51,502 bases of DNA from SIG447 sp045577075. GTDB lineage: Bacteria; Bacillota; Clostridia; UMGS1883; UMGS1540. Below are positions 9,068 through 16,793 of the stretch, in pieces. Made by a program: the position numbers and the translations under genes. Where the stretch lies: positions 1-51,502 of the forward strand of contig JAZNHR010000001.1 in NCBI GenBank assembly GCA_045577075.1. The letters run 5' to 3'. Position 1 is the stretch's first letter. The number at the start of each line of letters is the position of its first letter. The notes below the pieces were generated by a model. The model ran no database searches and was not told the DNA's origin. It saw only the letters and a list, made by a program, of their open reading frames with translations.

Positions 9068-10236
9068 ATTTAAGTCAATCCTTTCGTCTGGCGCTGAAAA
9101 GTCTTTCTGCCAGCAAAATGCGTTCCTTTCTCACCATGCTAGGCATTATTATAGGCGTTGCGGCAGTCATCATTATTGTAAGCCTTATGTCAAGCCTTAC
9201 AAACTATGTGGTTTCCGTATTTGAGGATATGGGCGCAAATCTCATCACAGTCAACATTTCCGGCCGAGGCGGTAACAGAAGTGTAAGCCCTGAAGAAATG
9301 CAGGAGCTGGCACTGGATCACCCGGATATTATCGGCTACGTTTCCCCCACCCTTTCCATTGGTGCGACCGTGAAAAACGGCAATAACAATGTGACCATGC
9401 AGGCCACGGGCGTGAATGAATATTACGACGAAATTAAGCAGCTGCATGTGCAGCTTGGGCGGCATCTTTCCTATGTGGACGTCGAGTCCAGATGCCATAG
9501 CTGCGTCGTGGGCACCTACCTTGTAAAAGAACTGTTTGACGGCGAAAACCCCTTAGACAAAACCCTTTATGTAAACGGGTATGCGTTTCGGGTTGTGGGC
9601 GTATTGGAAGAAAAAGCGTCCAGCACCGCCGCCGGCGCGGACAATGTGCTGCTCCTCCCCTACACCGCAGGAAAAAAACTTGCCGGCGGTAATATTTCCA
9701 CCTACGCCGTCAGCGCCGCCTCAAAGGACACCATTGATGCGGCAAACACGCTACTGGAAAACTTTCTCCTCGAAAAGTTTGCATCTGACGACTATTTTAT
9801 GCTGATTGACCAGGCAACGATTATAAACGAGCTAAATAAACTCATCGGCATGATGACCTCAATGCTTGTCGGCATTGCCGCCATTTCCCTACTCGTTGGC
9901 GGTATCGGCGTGATGAATATTATGCTTGTATCTGTCACCGAGCGTACCCGTGAAATCGGTATACGAAAATCTCTCGGCGCTACGCCCTGGGATATTCTGG
10001 GGCAGTTTTTAGTGGAGGCGTGTGTTACAAGCGGCATCGGCGGAATTCTCGGGATTTTACTCGGTATCGGCGGTGCGGCGGCAGGCACATCCCTTATCGG
10101 TGTACCGTTTACGATTTCCATAGGCTCTGTCGTGATTGCCTTTACCGTTTCTGCCGCCATCGGCATCGGCTTCGGGTACTTCCCTGCCAGAAAAGCTTCG
10201 CGCCTCAATCCCATTGATGCGCTTCGATACGATTAA
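9064..10236 (+). CDS. ABC transporter permease, MacB/FtsX family
   Basis: A 390-residue mechanotransmission-type permease. One N-terminal membrane helix (MLGIIIGVAAVIIIVSLM, about residues 26-43) is followed by a large extracytoplasmic MacB-core-like domain (about 50-260) and three C-terminal helices with the conserved segment VTERTREIGIRKSLGA between them. It ends with ARKASRLNPIDALRYD, a family hallmark. It pairs with the ATPase at 8381-9067 and the adaptor at 6604-8364. In a single-membrane Firmicute such a tripartite set is expected to move an amphipathic or peptide substrate from the membrane to the wall or outside; the substrate is unknown. Confidence 0.92.
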   Translation: MNLSQSFRLALKSLSASKMRSFLTMLGIIIGVAAVIIIVSLMSSLTNYVVSVFEDMGANLITVNISGRGGNRSVSPEEMQELALDHPDIIGYVSPTLSIGATVKNGNNNVTMQATGVNEYYDEIKQLHVQLGRHLSYVDVESRCHSCVVGTYLVKELFDGENPLDKTLYVNGYAFRVVGVLEEKASSTAAGADNVLLLPYTAGKKLAGGNISTYAVSAASKDTIDAANTLLENFLLEKFASDDYFMLIDQATIINELNKLIGMMTSMLVGIAAISLLVGGIGVMNIMLVSVTERTREIGIRKSLGATPWDILGQFLVEACVTSGIGGILGILLGIGGAAAGTSLIGVPFTISIGSVVIAFTVSAAIGIGFGYFPARKASRLNPIDALRYD

Positions 10237-10252
10237 GAAAGGAGCAATATAC

Positions 10253-12493
10253 GTGTTAAAAAAACTAACTGCATGTATACTTTCCCTCGGGCTTTTATCT
10301 TCGCCCTGCCTCGCCGCCACTTCGGATGCCGAGGTTATGCTACTGGATAGTCTGGGCATTTTCGAGGGGTACGAGGACGGGTCGTACCGCCTTGAAAACA
10401 GCTTAACAAGAGGTGAATTTACAAAGGTTTCGGTTATGGCATCGAAGGCGCGAAAATCCGTCTGGAGTGCGCTTTCCACCTCACCGTTTGCGGATGTACC
10501 CCACACGCTTTGGTCAGCGCCTTACATTCGCCTTGCCGCGGAGGAAGGGTATGTAAACGGGTATCTTGATTCCACCTTCCGTCCTGACGAAACGATTACC
10601 TTCGCCGAGGCCACAGCAGTCTTTCTGCGGCTCCTCGGCTACACAAACAGTGATTTTGGCGCCAGCTGGCCGTCTGGTCACATGGCAATCGCTGCGGACA
10701 TAGAGCTTACGAAAGGCATAAGCCTTGCCCCCGACACGCCCATTACCCGGGGCGATACGGTTACGCTCCTTTGTAATCTCTTAGACGAAAACTTAAAAGG
10801 TACAAATACAAAGTATCTCTCCGTGCTTGACTGCACCTCGCAGGAAAACGTTATTATCCGCGCCACAAACGCGGAGGATAGCACCGTGGGAAAAGACAAG
10901 GTGCTCACAAGTGCAGGCACCTATTATAAGGGCAAAAACTTTTCCCCCTCGTGGGTAGGGCGCACCGGCGAATTGTACTTAGAAAACGTCGACACCGTGA
11001 AGGCTTTTGTCCCGGACGACGAGACGAACGTTCGCATGGAAACGTATGTGGTGTATTCTACCTTGCAGGACGGCATCATCACCTATCAGGGCGGCAAAAT
11101 GGAAAAGGTGCCCCTTGAGGACGGCTTGCCCCTTTATAAAGGGAACAGCGCCGCAGGCACCTTTTTAAAGTCCCAGCTTAAGATGGGCGATATTTTAAAG
11201 GTTGTTTACGATGAAGAAAATGACGCGGACTATGTCATTCGCGATACGGACGGCTTAAAAGGTCCCTTTACCGCCGATGCTGCATGGCAAACGACTCTCG
11301 GCACAAACGCAAACACCTCGTATTTGCGTGACGGCGAGCCGGTTTCTGCCTCCGCCATTGAAACGTATGACATTCTGTATTATTCGGAAGGGCTGAATAT
11401 GGTGCTGGCGTATACGGATACGGTCACGGGCGTATATAAAGCCGCGTCACCTTCAAAAGATGCGCCGTCCTCCGTCACCGTTTCGGGTAAGTCTTACGCC
11501 ATTGAAAGCGTTACGGCTTTTCAAAAGCTTGGCGCAGGTGGCACCTTCTCCTTTGGTGATACCGTCACCCTGCTTTTAGGGCGTACAGGTGCCGTGGCAG
11601 ATGTTATCACATCTTCCTCTGCCGGTACTTTGGCAGGCTTTGTTACCGAAACGGGCACAAAATCCTTTGAAACAAGTCTTGGTGCAGCTTACACCGGCTA
11701 CTACATTACCCTGATGCAGGCAGACGGGCAAACGTTGGAACTGGAAGCCGATAAGGATTATGACAATTATTTAAATCAGGTTGTTTCGCTTACGTTCTCG
11801 GGCGGCAAGGCGACAGCAAACGGCAAAAAAGCGCCCGATATTCGCGGCACTTTTGATGCTGCTGCCATGGTTTTAGGCGAGCACACCCTCTCGCCGGACG
11901 TGAAAATTTTGGACACCTACGCGCCAGATGCCTATAAAAAAGGCACCGCGCTCTCGGTTTATCCCCAGCGGCTTGACGGCGTAACCCTTTCCTCTGCACA
12001 GGTTTTATACGCTAGCCTGGATAGCCGCGGCAGAATCTCGGAGCTGATTTTAAACGATGTAACGGGAGATATCCATTCCTACGGCGTTGTCACAAAGGCT
12101 ACGAGTGTTTCCCAAGGCATGCACCTCTCCGGCTCTTACGAGTACGCCATTGGTGACAAAATCGGCACCTATGCGGTAAACGGCACTGCCTTTTCCGTCG
12201 GCTCCCACACCCCTGCAAAGTTTACTTACATCGGCGGTCAGGTATATTCCATCACCCCGCTTTCCGAGCTTTCCGGCACAGTTTCCGCTTTTTCCGGCGA
12301 TACCATTATGTATAAGGATGGCAGCCGGTACGACAGTAGTGAAGCTTCTGTTTACCTCAGAAAAAGCGGCAATACCTACACCCTTTTACAAAGCGATGCC
12401 GTCTCGTTGGATGCCTACACTCTCACCGCCTACTATGACCGCTCTATTTCCGCGGGCGGTAAAGTGCGCGTGATTATTGCGACGGAGAAATAA
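10253..12493 (+). CDS. Secreted protein with S-layer homology (SLH) domains
   Basis: A 746-residue exported protein. The start is GTG 10253, with AAAGGAG eight bases upstream, giving the signal peptide MLKKLTACILSLGLLSSPCLA. The next 170 residues hold SLH-type repeats: LGIFEGYEDGSYRLENSLTR, then FADVPHTLWSAPYIRLAAEE with GYLDSTFRPDETITFAEA, then a weaker third with ITRGDTVTLLCNLLD. SLH domains bind pyruvylated secondary cell-wall polymers. The remaining 550 residues are beta-rich, with repeated Gly/Thr/Ser patterns and no domain I recognise. It lies 16 bases after the permease, so it is in the MacAB operon; it may anchor or receive something exported by that pump (inference). The operon ends at the hairpin at 12508. 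Confidence 0.88.
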   Translation: MLKKLTACILSLGLLSSPCLAATSDAEVMLLDSLGIFEGYEDGSYRLENSLTRGEFTKVSVMASKARKSVWSALSTSPFADVPHTLWSAPYIRLAAEEGYVNGYLDSTFRPDETITFAEATAVFLRLLGYTNSDFGASWPSGHMAIAADIELTKGISLAPDTPITRGDTVTLLCNLLDENLKGTNTKYLSVLDCTSQENVIIRATNAEDSTVGKDKVLTSAGTYYKGKNFSPSWVGRTGELYLENVDTVKAFVPDDETNVRMETYVVYSTLQDGIITYQGGKMEKVPLEDGLPLYKGNSAAGTFLKSQLKMGDILKVVYDEENDADYVIRDTDGLKGPFTADAAWQTTLGTNANTSYLRDGEPVSASAIETYDILYYSEGLNMVLAYTDTVTGVYKAASPSKDAPSSVTVSGKSYAIESVTAFQKLGAGGTFSFGDTVTLLLGRTGAVADVITSSSAGTLAGFVTETGTKSFETSLGAAYTGYYITLMQADGQTLELEADKDYDNYLNQVVSLTFSGGKATANGKKAPDIRGTFDAAAMVLGEHTLSPDVKILDTYAPDAYKKGTALSVYPQRLDGVTLSSAQVLYASLDSRGRISELILNDVTGDIHSYGVVTKATSVSQGMHLSGSYEYAIGDKIGTYAVNGTAFSVGSHTPAKFTYIGGQVYSITPLSELSGTVSAFSGDTIMYKDGSRYDSSEASVYLRKSGNTYTLLQSDAVSLDAYTLTAYYDRSISAGGKVRVIIATEK

Positions 12494-12507
12494 CAGAAGA
12501 ATGAATT

Positions 12508-12538
12508 GGGGCTGTGACAGTTTGTCACAGCCCCTTTT
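12508..12538 (+). terminator. Rho-independent terminator of the MacAB-SLH operon
   Basis: A perfect 12-bp stem GGGGCTGTGACA / TGTCACAGCCCC (12508-12519 and 12523-12534) with a 3-base loop, followed by TTTT. The minus side has no T-run. Confidence 0.9.
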
Positions 12539-12545
12539 GCTTGCA

Positions 12546-13619
12546 TCAGTTTACTTTGATGATCTGGTCGCCTATCGTTATGCTTTCTATTGTTTGTATG
12601 TCAGTTATATTGTCAAACACGTAGCCAAGCGAAGAAATGCCCTTTTTATTGTCACCCACTTGATAGTTTGAAAACATGGCGTACGTCTTTTCAGGGTTAT
12701 CTCTGCACGTATACTGCATCTCTGTTCCATCGGTAAACTTTATGATAGGCGCAAGTGCCCCTAAAGCATCGTCCCCCTCAGCCGTTATCCAAATGGATAT
12801 GGGCGATACATCAACGGATTTCAAAATATTATTGTTTACACCGTTTATGTCCACTTTTTTATCTACTTGAAAGCTTTTTCCGGCGGATTTATATTGGAAG
12901 TCCCAGGAAACCGAGATTGCAAAATCACCCTTTGTAATTTTTTTCGCATCACAAATCGCTGAGCCAAATGTATTTTCGACATCGTCTGTATACTGATTAT
13001 GTTGGACAGAAAGTGTCAGCTTTTGTACTTCATCAATTTCCATAGCGCAACCGGTATATTCCATAAGCGTAATTACATTATTGTCCACGCTCACAATTTT
13101 GGAAGATGAAATCCCAATTCCAAAGGCACCGTCACGAATTTGTGTGGTTTTCGGCATGACAAGACCGTGGGCAACATCTTGCATATAGGCCTCAACATTT
13201 TGTGCGTCAATTTCTTTCTCCGGCGGCGGCACAAGCTCATAGAGTACATAGATGCCGTGCTTATCCGCCAAAGTATGCAAAACATTTACGGTATATCCGT
13301 TATCCGTTCCCGAAACCATGGGCGTATCAAACGCGCCGTCCATCAGCTCCATTTGCTTTGCAGTGGGATTGTTAAAGTATTCAATCAACTTGTGGTGCCA
13401 CCCCATGGTTGCCGCAATGGTGGCAAAGCTTGCCACTGATAAAATGAGTATGGCAACCAGTACCGCGTGTGCAAATTTTCGTTTTGAAAACACGTTTCTT
13501 TCAGCACGCTCGGTATCTAAGGTAACGTTCACCTTTTTAATGATGCTCTGTGTATCGGGCGCATTTTCAATTGCTTTCAGCCCCAGTTCCTTATGCAGTT
13601 TACAAAGTCTTTTACGCAT
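12546..13619 (-). CDS. DUF4179-type anti-sigma-like membrane protein
   Basis: A 357-residue protein: cytoplasmic N-terminus of about 60 residues, one membrane helix (HAVLVAILILSVASFATIAA) and a large extracytoplasmic domain. The motif YFNNPTAKQMELMDGAFDTP after the helix and the general layout match the DUF4179 family, which regularly lies directly behind ECF-like sigma factor genes in Clostridia and is thought to hold the sigma factor at the membrane. The start ATG 13619 is preferred over 13634 because GGGAG is 9 bases upstream of it. It begins one base after the sigma factor stop codon, so the two are coupled. The extracytoplasmic signal is unknown. Confidence 0.8.
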   Translation of the reverse strand: MRKRLCKLHKELGLKAIENAPDTQSIIKKVNVTLDTERAERNVFSKRKFAHAVLVAILILSVASFATIAATMGWHHKLIEYFNNPTAKQMELMDGAFDTPMVSGTDNGYTVNVLHTLADKHGIYVLYELVPPPEKEIDAQNVEAYMQDVAHGLVMPKTTQIRDGAFGIGISSSKIVSVDNNVITLMEYTGCAMEIDEVQKLTLSVQHNQYTDDVENTFGSAICDAKKITKGDFAISVSWDFQYKSAGKSFQVDKKVDINGVNNNILKSVDVSPISIWITAEGDDALGALAPIIKFTDGTEMQYTCRDNPEKTYAMFSNYQVGDNKKGISSLGYVFDNITDIQTIESITIGDQIIKVN

Positions 13620-13620
13620 T

Positions 13621-14163
13621 CTAAAATCTCCCATCCTGTAAAATCGCTTTTTTTAGTTTTTCCTTACCGCGTGACAGCTTTGATTTCACGGTAGAAACAG
13701 GCATATCCATAACCTGGGCAATCGTCCTAATTTTTGCATTGTAATAGTAATACCGCAAAAATATTTCGCTGTCCACTTCGCCAAGGGCGGCAATATATTT
13801 GAGTAGACAATCCCTCTCCTCGCTCTCCACAAGCCGCTCGTGGGGATTGTGAAAATCGGAAACGATGTTTTCATCCAGCTCTGCACTTACCCGAATGGAC
13901 CGTAATTTGTTTTTCGCCGTGTTTCTTGCAACCGCACCGATATAAGAACGAATACAGCCCTTGTCCGCGTCAATATCGCAAGCGTGCTTCCAAAGTAAAA
14001 GAAACGTATCGGATATCACTTCCTCCATATCCTCTTGTGATGCTACCCATCCAATGGTGTTATAGATGACCGCACTCACATAAGGGGTATAGAGCCTGAT
14101 TACGTCTTCCAGGCTGTTTCTTTGCCCGTTTTTTAAGTTATGTAACAGCTTCAGCTCGTCCAT
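13621..14163 (-). CDS. ECF-type RNA polymerase sigma factor
   Basis: A 180-residue sigma-70 family protein with region 2 (YTPYVSAVIYNTIGWVASQEDMEEVISDTFLLLWKHA) and region 4 (a helix-turn-helix in KIRTIAQVMDMPVSTVKSKLSRGKEKLKKAI). The start ATG 14163 follows AAAGGAGG, an excellent ribosome binding site; the frame is open further upstream but the longer start would cross the promoter and terminator region. It is co-transcribed with the DUF4179 protein, the usual sigma/anti-sigma arrangement. Upstream lies an ECF-like -35 (TGCAACC), which suggests positive autoregulation. Confidence 0.88.
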   Translation of the reverse strand: MDELKLLHNLKNGQRNSLEDVIRLYTPYVSAVIYNTIGWVASQEDMEEVISDTFLLLWKHACDIDADKGCIRSYIGAVARNTAKNKLRSIRVSAELDENIVSDFHNPHERLVESEERDCLLKYIAALGEVDSEIFLRYYYYNAKIRTIAQVMDMPVSTVKSKLSRGKEKLKKAILQDGRF

Positions 14164-14213
14164 TCTGTGAAGCCTCCTTTCATAAAAGACAGCGCCATCT
14201 TTATTTCTCGTTT

Positions 14214-14247
14214 GTATATACACAGAAAAAATGAAAAAGGTTGCAAC
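14214..14247 (-). promoter_or_regulatory. Candidate ECF sigma promoter, probably autoregulated
   Basis: Minus strand: TGCAACCTTTTT (from 14245) followed after a short T-rich spacer by GTGTATATAC (14223-14214). The AAC core of the -35 is the usual ECF element, and no good TTGACA/TATAAT pair is present in this gap. It lies about 50-80 bases upstream of the sigma factor start. Confidence 0.45.
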
Positions 14248-14272
14248 TTGAATCAATATTTTTCTCTGACGC

Positions 14273-14305
14273 AATAAATCCCTTGCCAAGGGCAAGGGAT
14301 TTATT
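14273..14305 (-). terminator. Long inverted repeat ending the BlaI/M56 operon
   Basis: A perfect 15-bp stem AATAAATCCCTTGCC / GGCAAGGGATTTATT with a 3-base loop directly behind the stop of the sensor gene (14306). The descending arm ends in ATTTATT rather than a clean T-run, so termination strength is uncertain. Confidence 0.65.
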
Positions 14306-15430
14306 TTATTCGTTATGATTAAAAAAAGTAAGGTCGAGTAAAGTCTCTGCATCAAGCCCAAAATATCCTAAAAGCGTTGCGTTATCTCCCTCGCTGTAAT
14401 CAAAGTACTCTTCTCCGCTTTTGAAAACGGCGCAAGAGTCCGTTGCAAGTGTAACCTTGCCCATTTCTCCGTCCTTTCTTGTAAAAACAAGTTCGGCAGT
14501 AAATGAACAGCCTGTACCGCCTCTAATTTTCGTAGCCGCTGCAAAGGTCTTTTCTATCTCGGCAAGTTTAGTTCTATCTAAAAGCGGATATGGTTTGTCC
14601 CCTGCCATCAACACTACATCTTGAATCAATTTGATGTCAGAAGGGGCATAATATTTCTTTATTTCTTGCATCTCGGCGGCGTAGCTATAGTTGAACACAT
14701 ACTGCAAGTCTGTTTTATTTTCTTTTCGATTAACGCTTGCAAGCCTGATCCCGTTTACAGTGCCTGTTTGTGTAGTAAGAAAATATGTCCAGTCCCCGTT
14801 TATAATGCATTGATTACTAACCCACCCAATCGGATTTTGCACAGTGCCCACCGTGGGTGCAATTCCCGTAAATAACGCTGTATCTGCCGGCATAGCACCC
14901 TTTTGTACTTCACCGGTATCCAAATTAATGATATATTCCTCAAAGTCTTTGATTTCATCGGAAGGACCCACGCTGGAAAGAAATGCATACTTTCCTTTTT
15001 GATCGACCCTCACATCCAAAACATTGCTGCCTTGCTGATTTTGGGAGACATTAAATTTGGGAAGGCTCAGCATAAACCGAATTTCGCCGTTCTCCGGATT
15101 GATAACGAAAAACCCATCTCCATAGTGAAATACAAGTTTATTTTCGTCTGCATAGTCAATATCCGCCATTACAGCACCGATTGGGCGATTGATATACTCT
15201 GAAAACGCCTCTTGCGTCATAGCATATGCACGATCCTCACCATTTTTATCTTGATTGACACGGGCGGCGATAAGAATTGTAGCACATGCCATAACAAGCA
15301 GAATGACAGCAAAAATGATAAGCGCCGTAAGCTTTGAAAACCGTCCGCTTTTGGAACGGATTTTTGAAAATCGGTTTTGCAATCTCTTCGCATCCGTGCT
15401 CATTTTCGTCGTGTATAAGTTTTCCAGCAT
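14306..15430 (-). CDS. Membrane-anchored sensor half of a split BlaR1-like receptor (family not recognised)
   Basis: A 374-residue protein: basic N-terminus, one membrane helix (LTALIIFAVILLVMACATILIAA, about residues 34-56) and an extracytoplasmic domain of about 315 residues rich in beta strands (VFHYGDGFFVINPENGEIRF, DWTYFLTTQTGTVNGIRLAS), perhaps propeller-like. I do not recognise the domain. The N-terminus (LYTTKMSTDAKRLQNRFSKI) resembles the linker that follows the protease domain in full-length M56/BlaR1 receptors, and the preceding gene stops at exactly that point. It has its own AGGAGG ten bases before the ATG and is in a different frame from the M56 gene. I infer it supplies the sensor domain of the receptor as a separate chain. 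Confidence 0.7.
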   Translation of the reverse strand: MLENLYTTKMSTDAKRLQNRFSKIRSKSGRFSKLTALIIFAVILLVMACATILIAARVNQDKNGEDRAYAMTQEAFSEYINRPIGAVMADIDYADENKLVFHYGDGFFVINPENGEIRFMLSLPKFNVSQNQQGSNVLDVRVDQKGKYAFLSSVGPSDEIKDFEEYIINLDTGEVQKGAMPADTALFTGIAPTVGTVQNPIGWVSNQCIINGDWTYFLTTQTGTVNGIRLASVNRKENKTDLQYVFNYSYAAEMQEIKKYYAPSDIKLIQDVVLMAGDKPYPLLDRTKLAEIEKTFAAATKIRGGTGCSFTAELVFTRKDGEMGKVTLATDSCAVFKSGEEYFDYSEGDNATLLGYFGLDAETLLDLTFFNHNE

Positions 15431-15444
15431 ATAAATTTCGCCTC

Positions 15445-16272
15445 CTATTTTGCTAAATCAAGAATGGTTTGCATATAAATTTTTTGTTCTGTCTCGGACA
15501 TCGTTTTTGTAACTGCCATATCGCAGGAAACCTCGCAGGCTTCGCTTATATTACTGCATACTAGATATGCAAGCGGATTAAACCAATGCACGGCATTTAC
15601 AAAAAGGGATAGCCATTTGAAAACCAAATCCTTTCTTTTGTAATGCATAAGCTCGTGCAGGAACACCATACGCAACTGCGCCGCCGGAATTTCTCGGCAG
15701 GGAATGTAAATCACCGGAAAGAGTACGCCAACGAGCATGGGGGACGTAAAATCCTTTGCCATTCTGACTTTGATGCGCCGCTTTATCCCGAGTTCCTTTT
15801 TCACTTCGTCCAGTACAGCAGTATCCGTTATCGCAATGGACGTTTTGCGTTTTCGCGTAAGGTACAAGCAATAACTGCCGATCACGATGATCAAGTACAC
15901 ACATACGCCAAAAAGCCAAATATAGCTCGCCAAATCCAGTAGATTTACACTTTTATGCGGCGCAATATGGACCTCTCTGTATGCCATGGGTGTTTCCTCT
16001 ATGATGACCGGCTCGGGGCTCGGCACAGTTTCCGGCACTTTTCCCTCCTGCACAACCTCTTTTTGCGGAAGAAGGGGAAGCTTTTTTGCCTCTTTCGGCG
16101 GAATCAGCTTATAGGCAGGTATTATCATGGAGAACAGTACCGCAAGCCAGACGTAATACTGCCACTTTGCAGGAAAATTCTTTGCAGTAATGGGTTTTAG
16201 GCAAAGCAGCAGTGCTGTAAGTCCAAAGCCAAAAACGCTTAATATCAGTACTGTTTTAAATAGCTCTGCCAT
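15445..16272 (-). CDS. M56 family (BlaR1/MecR1) membrane metalloprotease, sensor domain absent
   Basis: A 275-residue integral membrane protease with about three membrane segments (TVLILSVFGFGLTALLLCL, WQYYVWLAVLFSMIIPAY, LASYIWLFGVCVYLIIVIGS). The zinc site is HELMHYKRKD (the HExxH motif), followed by WFNPLAYLVCSNISEACEVSCD, which supplies the third ligand. In BlaR1/MecR1 systems the protease inactivates the BlaI/MecI repressor after an extracytoplasmic signal. This protein ends at MQTILDLAK, where full-length receptors go on into a further helix and sensor domain. The start 16272 (MAELFKTVL) has GGAGTG upstream and lies four bases after blaI; a longer frame would overlap blaI heavily. Confidence 0.87.
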   Translation of the reverse strand: MAELFKTVLILSVFGFGLTALLLCLKPITAKNFPAKWQYYVWLAVLFSMIIPAYKLIPPKEAKKLPLLPQKEVVQEGKVPETVPSPEPVIIEETPMAYREVHIAPHKSVNLLDLASYIWLFGVCVYLIIVIGSYCLYLTRKRKTSIAITDTAVLDEVKKELGIKRRIKVRMAKDFTSPMLVGVLFPVIYIPCREIPAAQLRMVFLHELMHYKRKDLVFKWLSLFVNAVHWFNPLAYLVCSNISEACEVSCDMAVTKTMSETEQKIYMQTILDLAK

Positions 16273-16276
16273 CGTA

Positions 16277-16648
16277 TCACTCCAATTCAAACATCTTTTT
16301 AAGTTCCGACAGGTCCTCCCCGGAAAGCTTTTTGTTTTCATAGAGTGCCGCAACGAGATTTTTAACAGAGCCTTTATAGATTTTAGACAGGAAATTCTCC
16401 GTTTCACTTAAATCGTATTCGCTTTGCCTAAGTAAAGGGTAATACAAATTGGTCTTGCCCTTTTTATCGCAGGCAATCACCTCTTTTTTAAGGAGCCTTT
16501 GCAAAAAGGTGGATACGGTGGAGGCTGTCCAGTCATTTCCGTCTAGCTCGCGCACTACGTCCGCGACGGTCATTTGTTTTTCCGCCTTCCAGAGTATGCG
16601 CATAATCTGGTATTCGGCGTCCGTGATTGTATGTTTTGCTGTAGACAT
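16277..16648 (-). CDS. BlaI/MecI/CopY family transcriptional repressor
   Basis: A 123-residue winged-helix repressor: ITDAEYQIMRILWKAEKQMTVADVVRELDG, then DWTASTVSTFLQRLLKKEVIACDKKGKTNLYYPLL, the standard BlaI signature, and a C-terminal dimerisation helix. The ATG is preceded by AAGGAG. It is the first gene of an operon with the M56 protease and the split sensor, and its promoter carries several dyads with GTAGCTAC or TGTAATTACA cores, the expected type of BlaI operator. No beta-lactamase or PBP gene lies in the window, so the target genes and signal are open. Confidence 0.93.
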   Translation of the reverse strand: MSTAKHTITDAEYQIMRILWKAEKQMTVADVVRELDGNDWTASTVSTFLQRLLKKEVIACDKKGKTNLYYPLLRQSEYDLSETENFLSKIYKGSVKNLVAALYENKKLSGEDLSELKKMFELE

Positions 16649-16671
16649 TTTTTTCTCCTTATGTTCTGTTT

Positions 16672-16730
16672 AGTGTAATTACACTTGTAGCTACTATGGA
16701 TAGTATAACAGATGTAGCTACAGTTGTCAA
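16672..16730 (-). promoter_or_regulatory. Promoter with BlaI-type operators
   Basis: Minus strand: TTGACA (16730-16725), a 17-base spacer and TATACT (16707-16702). A perfect palindrome TGTAGCTACA (16713-16722) fills the spacer. Downstream of the -10 are GTAGCTAC (16687-16694) and the 14-base perfect palindrome AGTGTAATTACACT (16672-16685). These fit autorepression by the BlaI-like protein. Confidence 0.82.
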
Positions 16731-16756
16731 GGTATTTTTAAAGTTTTTATCAAACC

Positions 16757-16787
16757 AAAAGAGGCTGTGATACAATATCACAGCCTC
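16757..16787 (-). terminator. Terminator of the acyltransferase-lipoprotein operon
   Basis: An 11-bp stem GAGGCTGTGAT / ATCACAGCCTC (16761-16771, 16777-16787) with a T-run on the minus strand (16760-16757). It could also act weakly on the plus strand. Confidence 0.85.
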
Positions 16788-16793
16788 TTTCGG

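Noticed and set aside
10136..10252. Longer N-terminus for the SLH protein from ATG 10136
   Set aside because: It would overlap the permease gene by about 100 bases and bury the signal peptide; GTG 10253 has an ideal ribosome binding site.
14164..14361. Longer N-terminus for the sigma factor
   Set aside because: It would read through the terminator repeat and the ECF-like promoter; ATG 14163 follows AAAGGAGG.
16757..16790. Similarity of the hairpins at 12508 and 16761 (both contain GGCTGTGA) as a mobile repeat
   Set aside because: The shared core is short and both are ordinary terminators with different flanks and loops.
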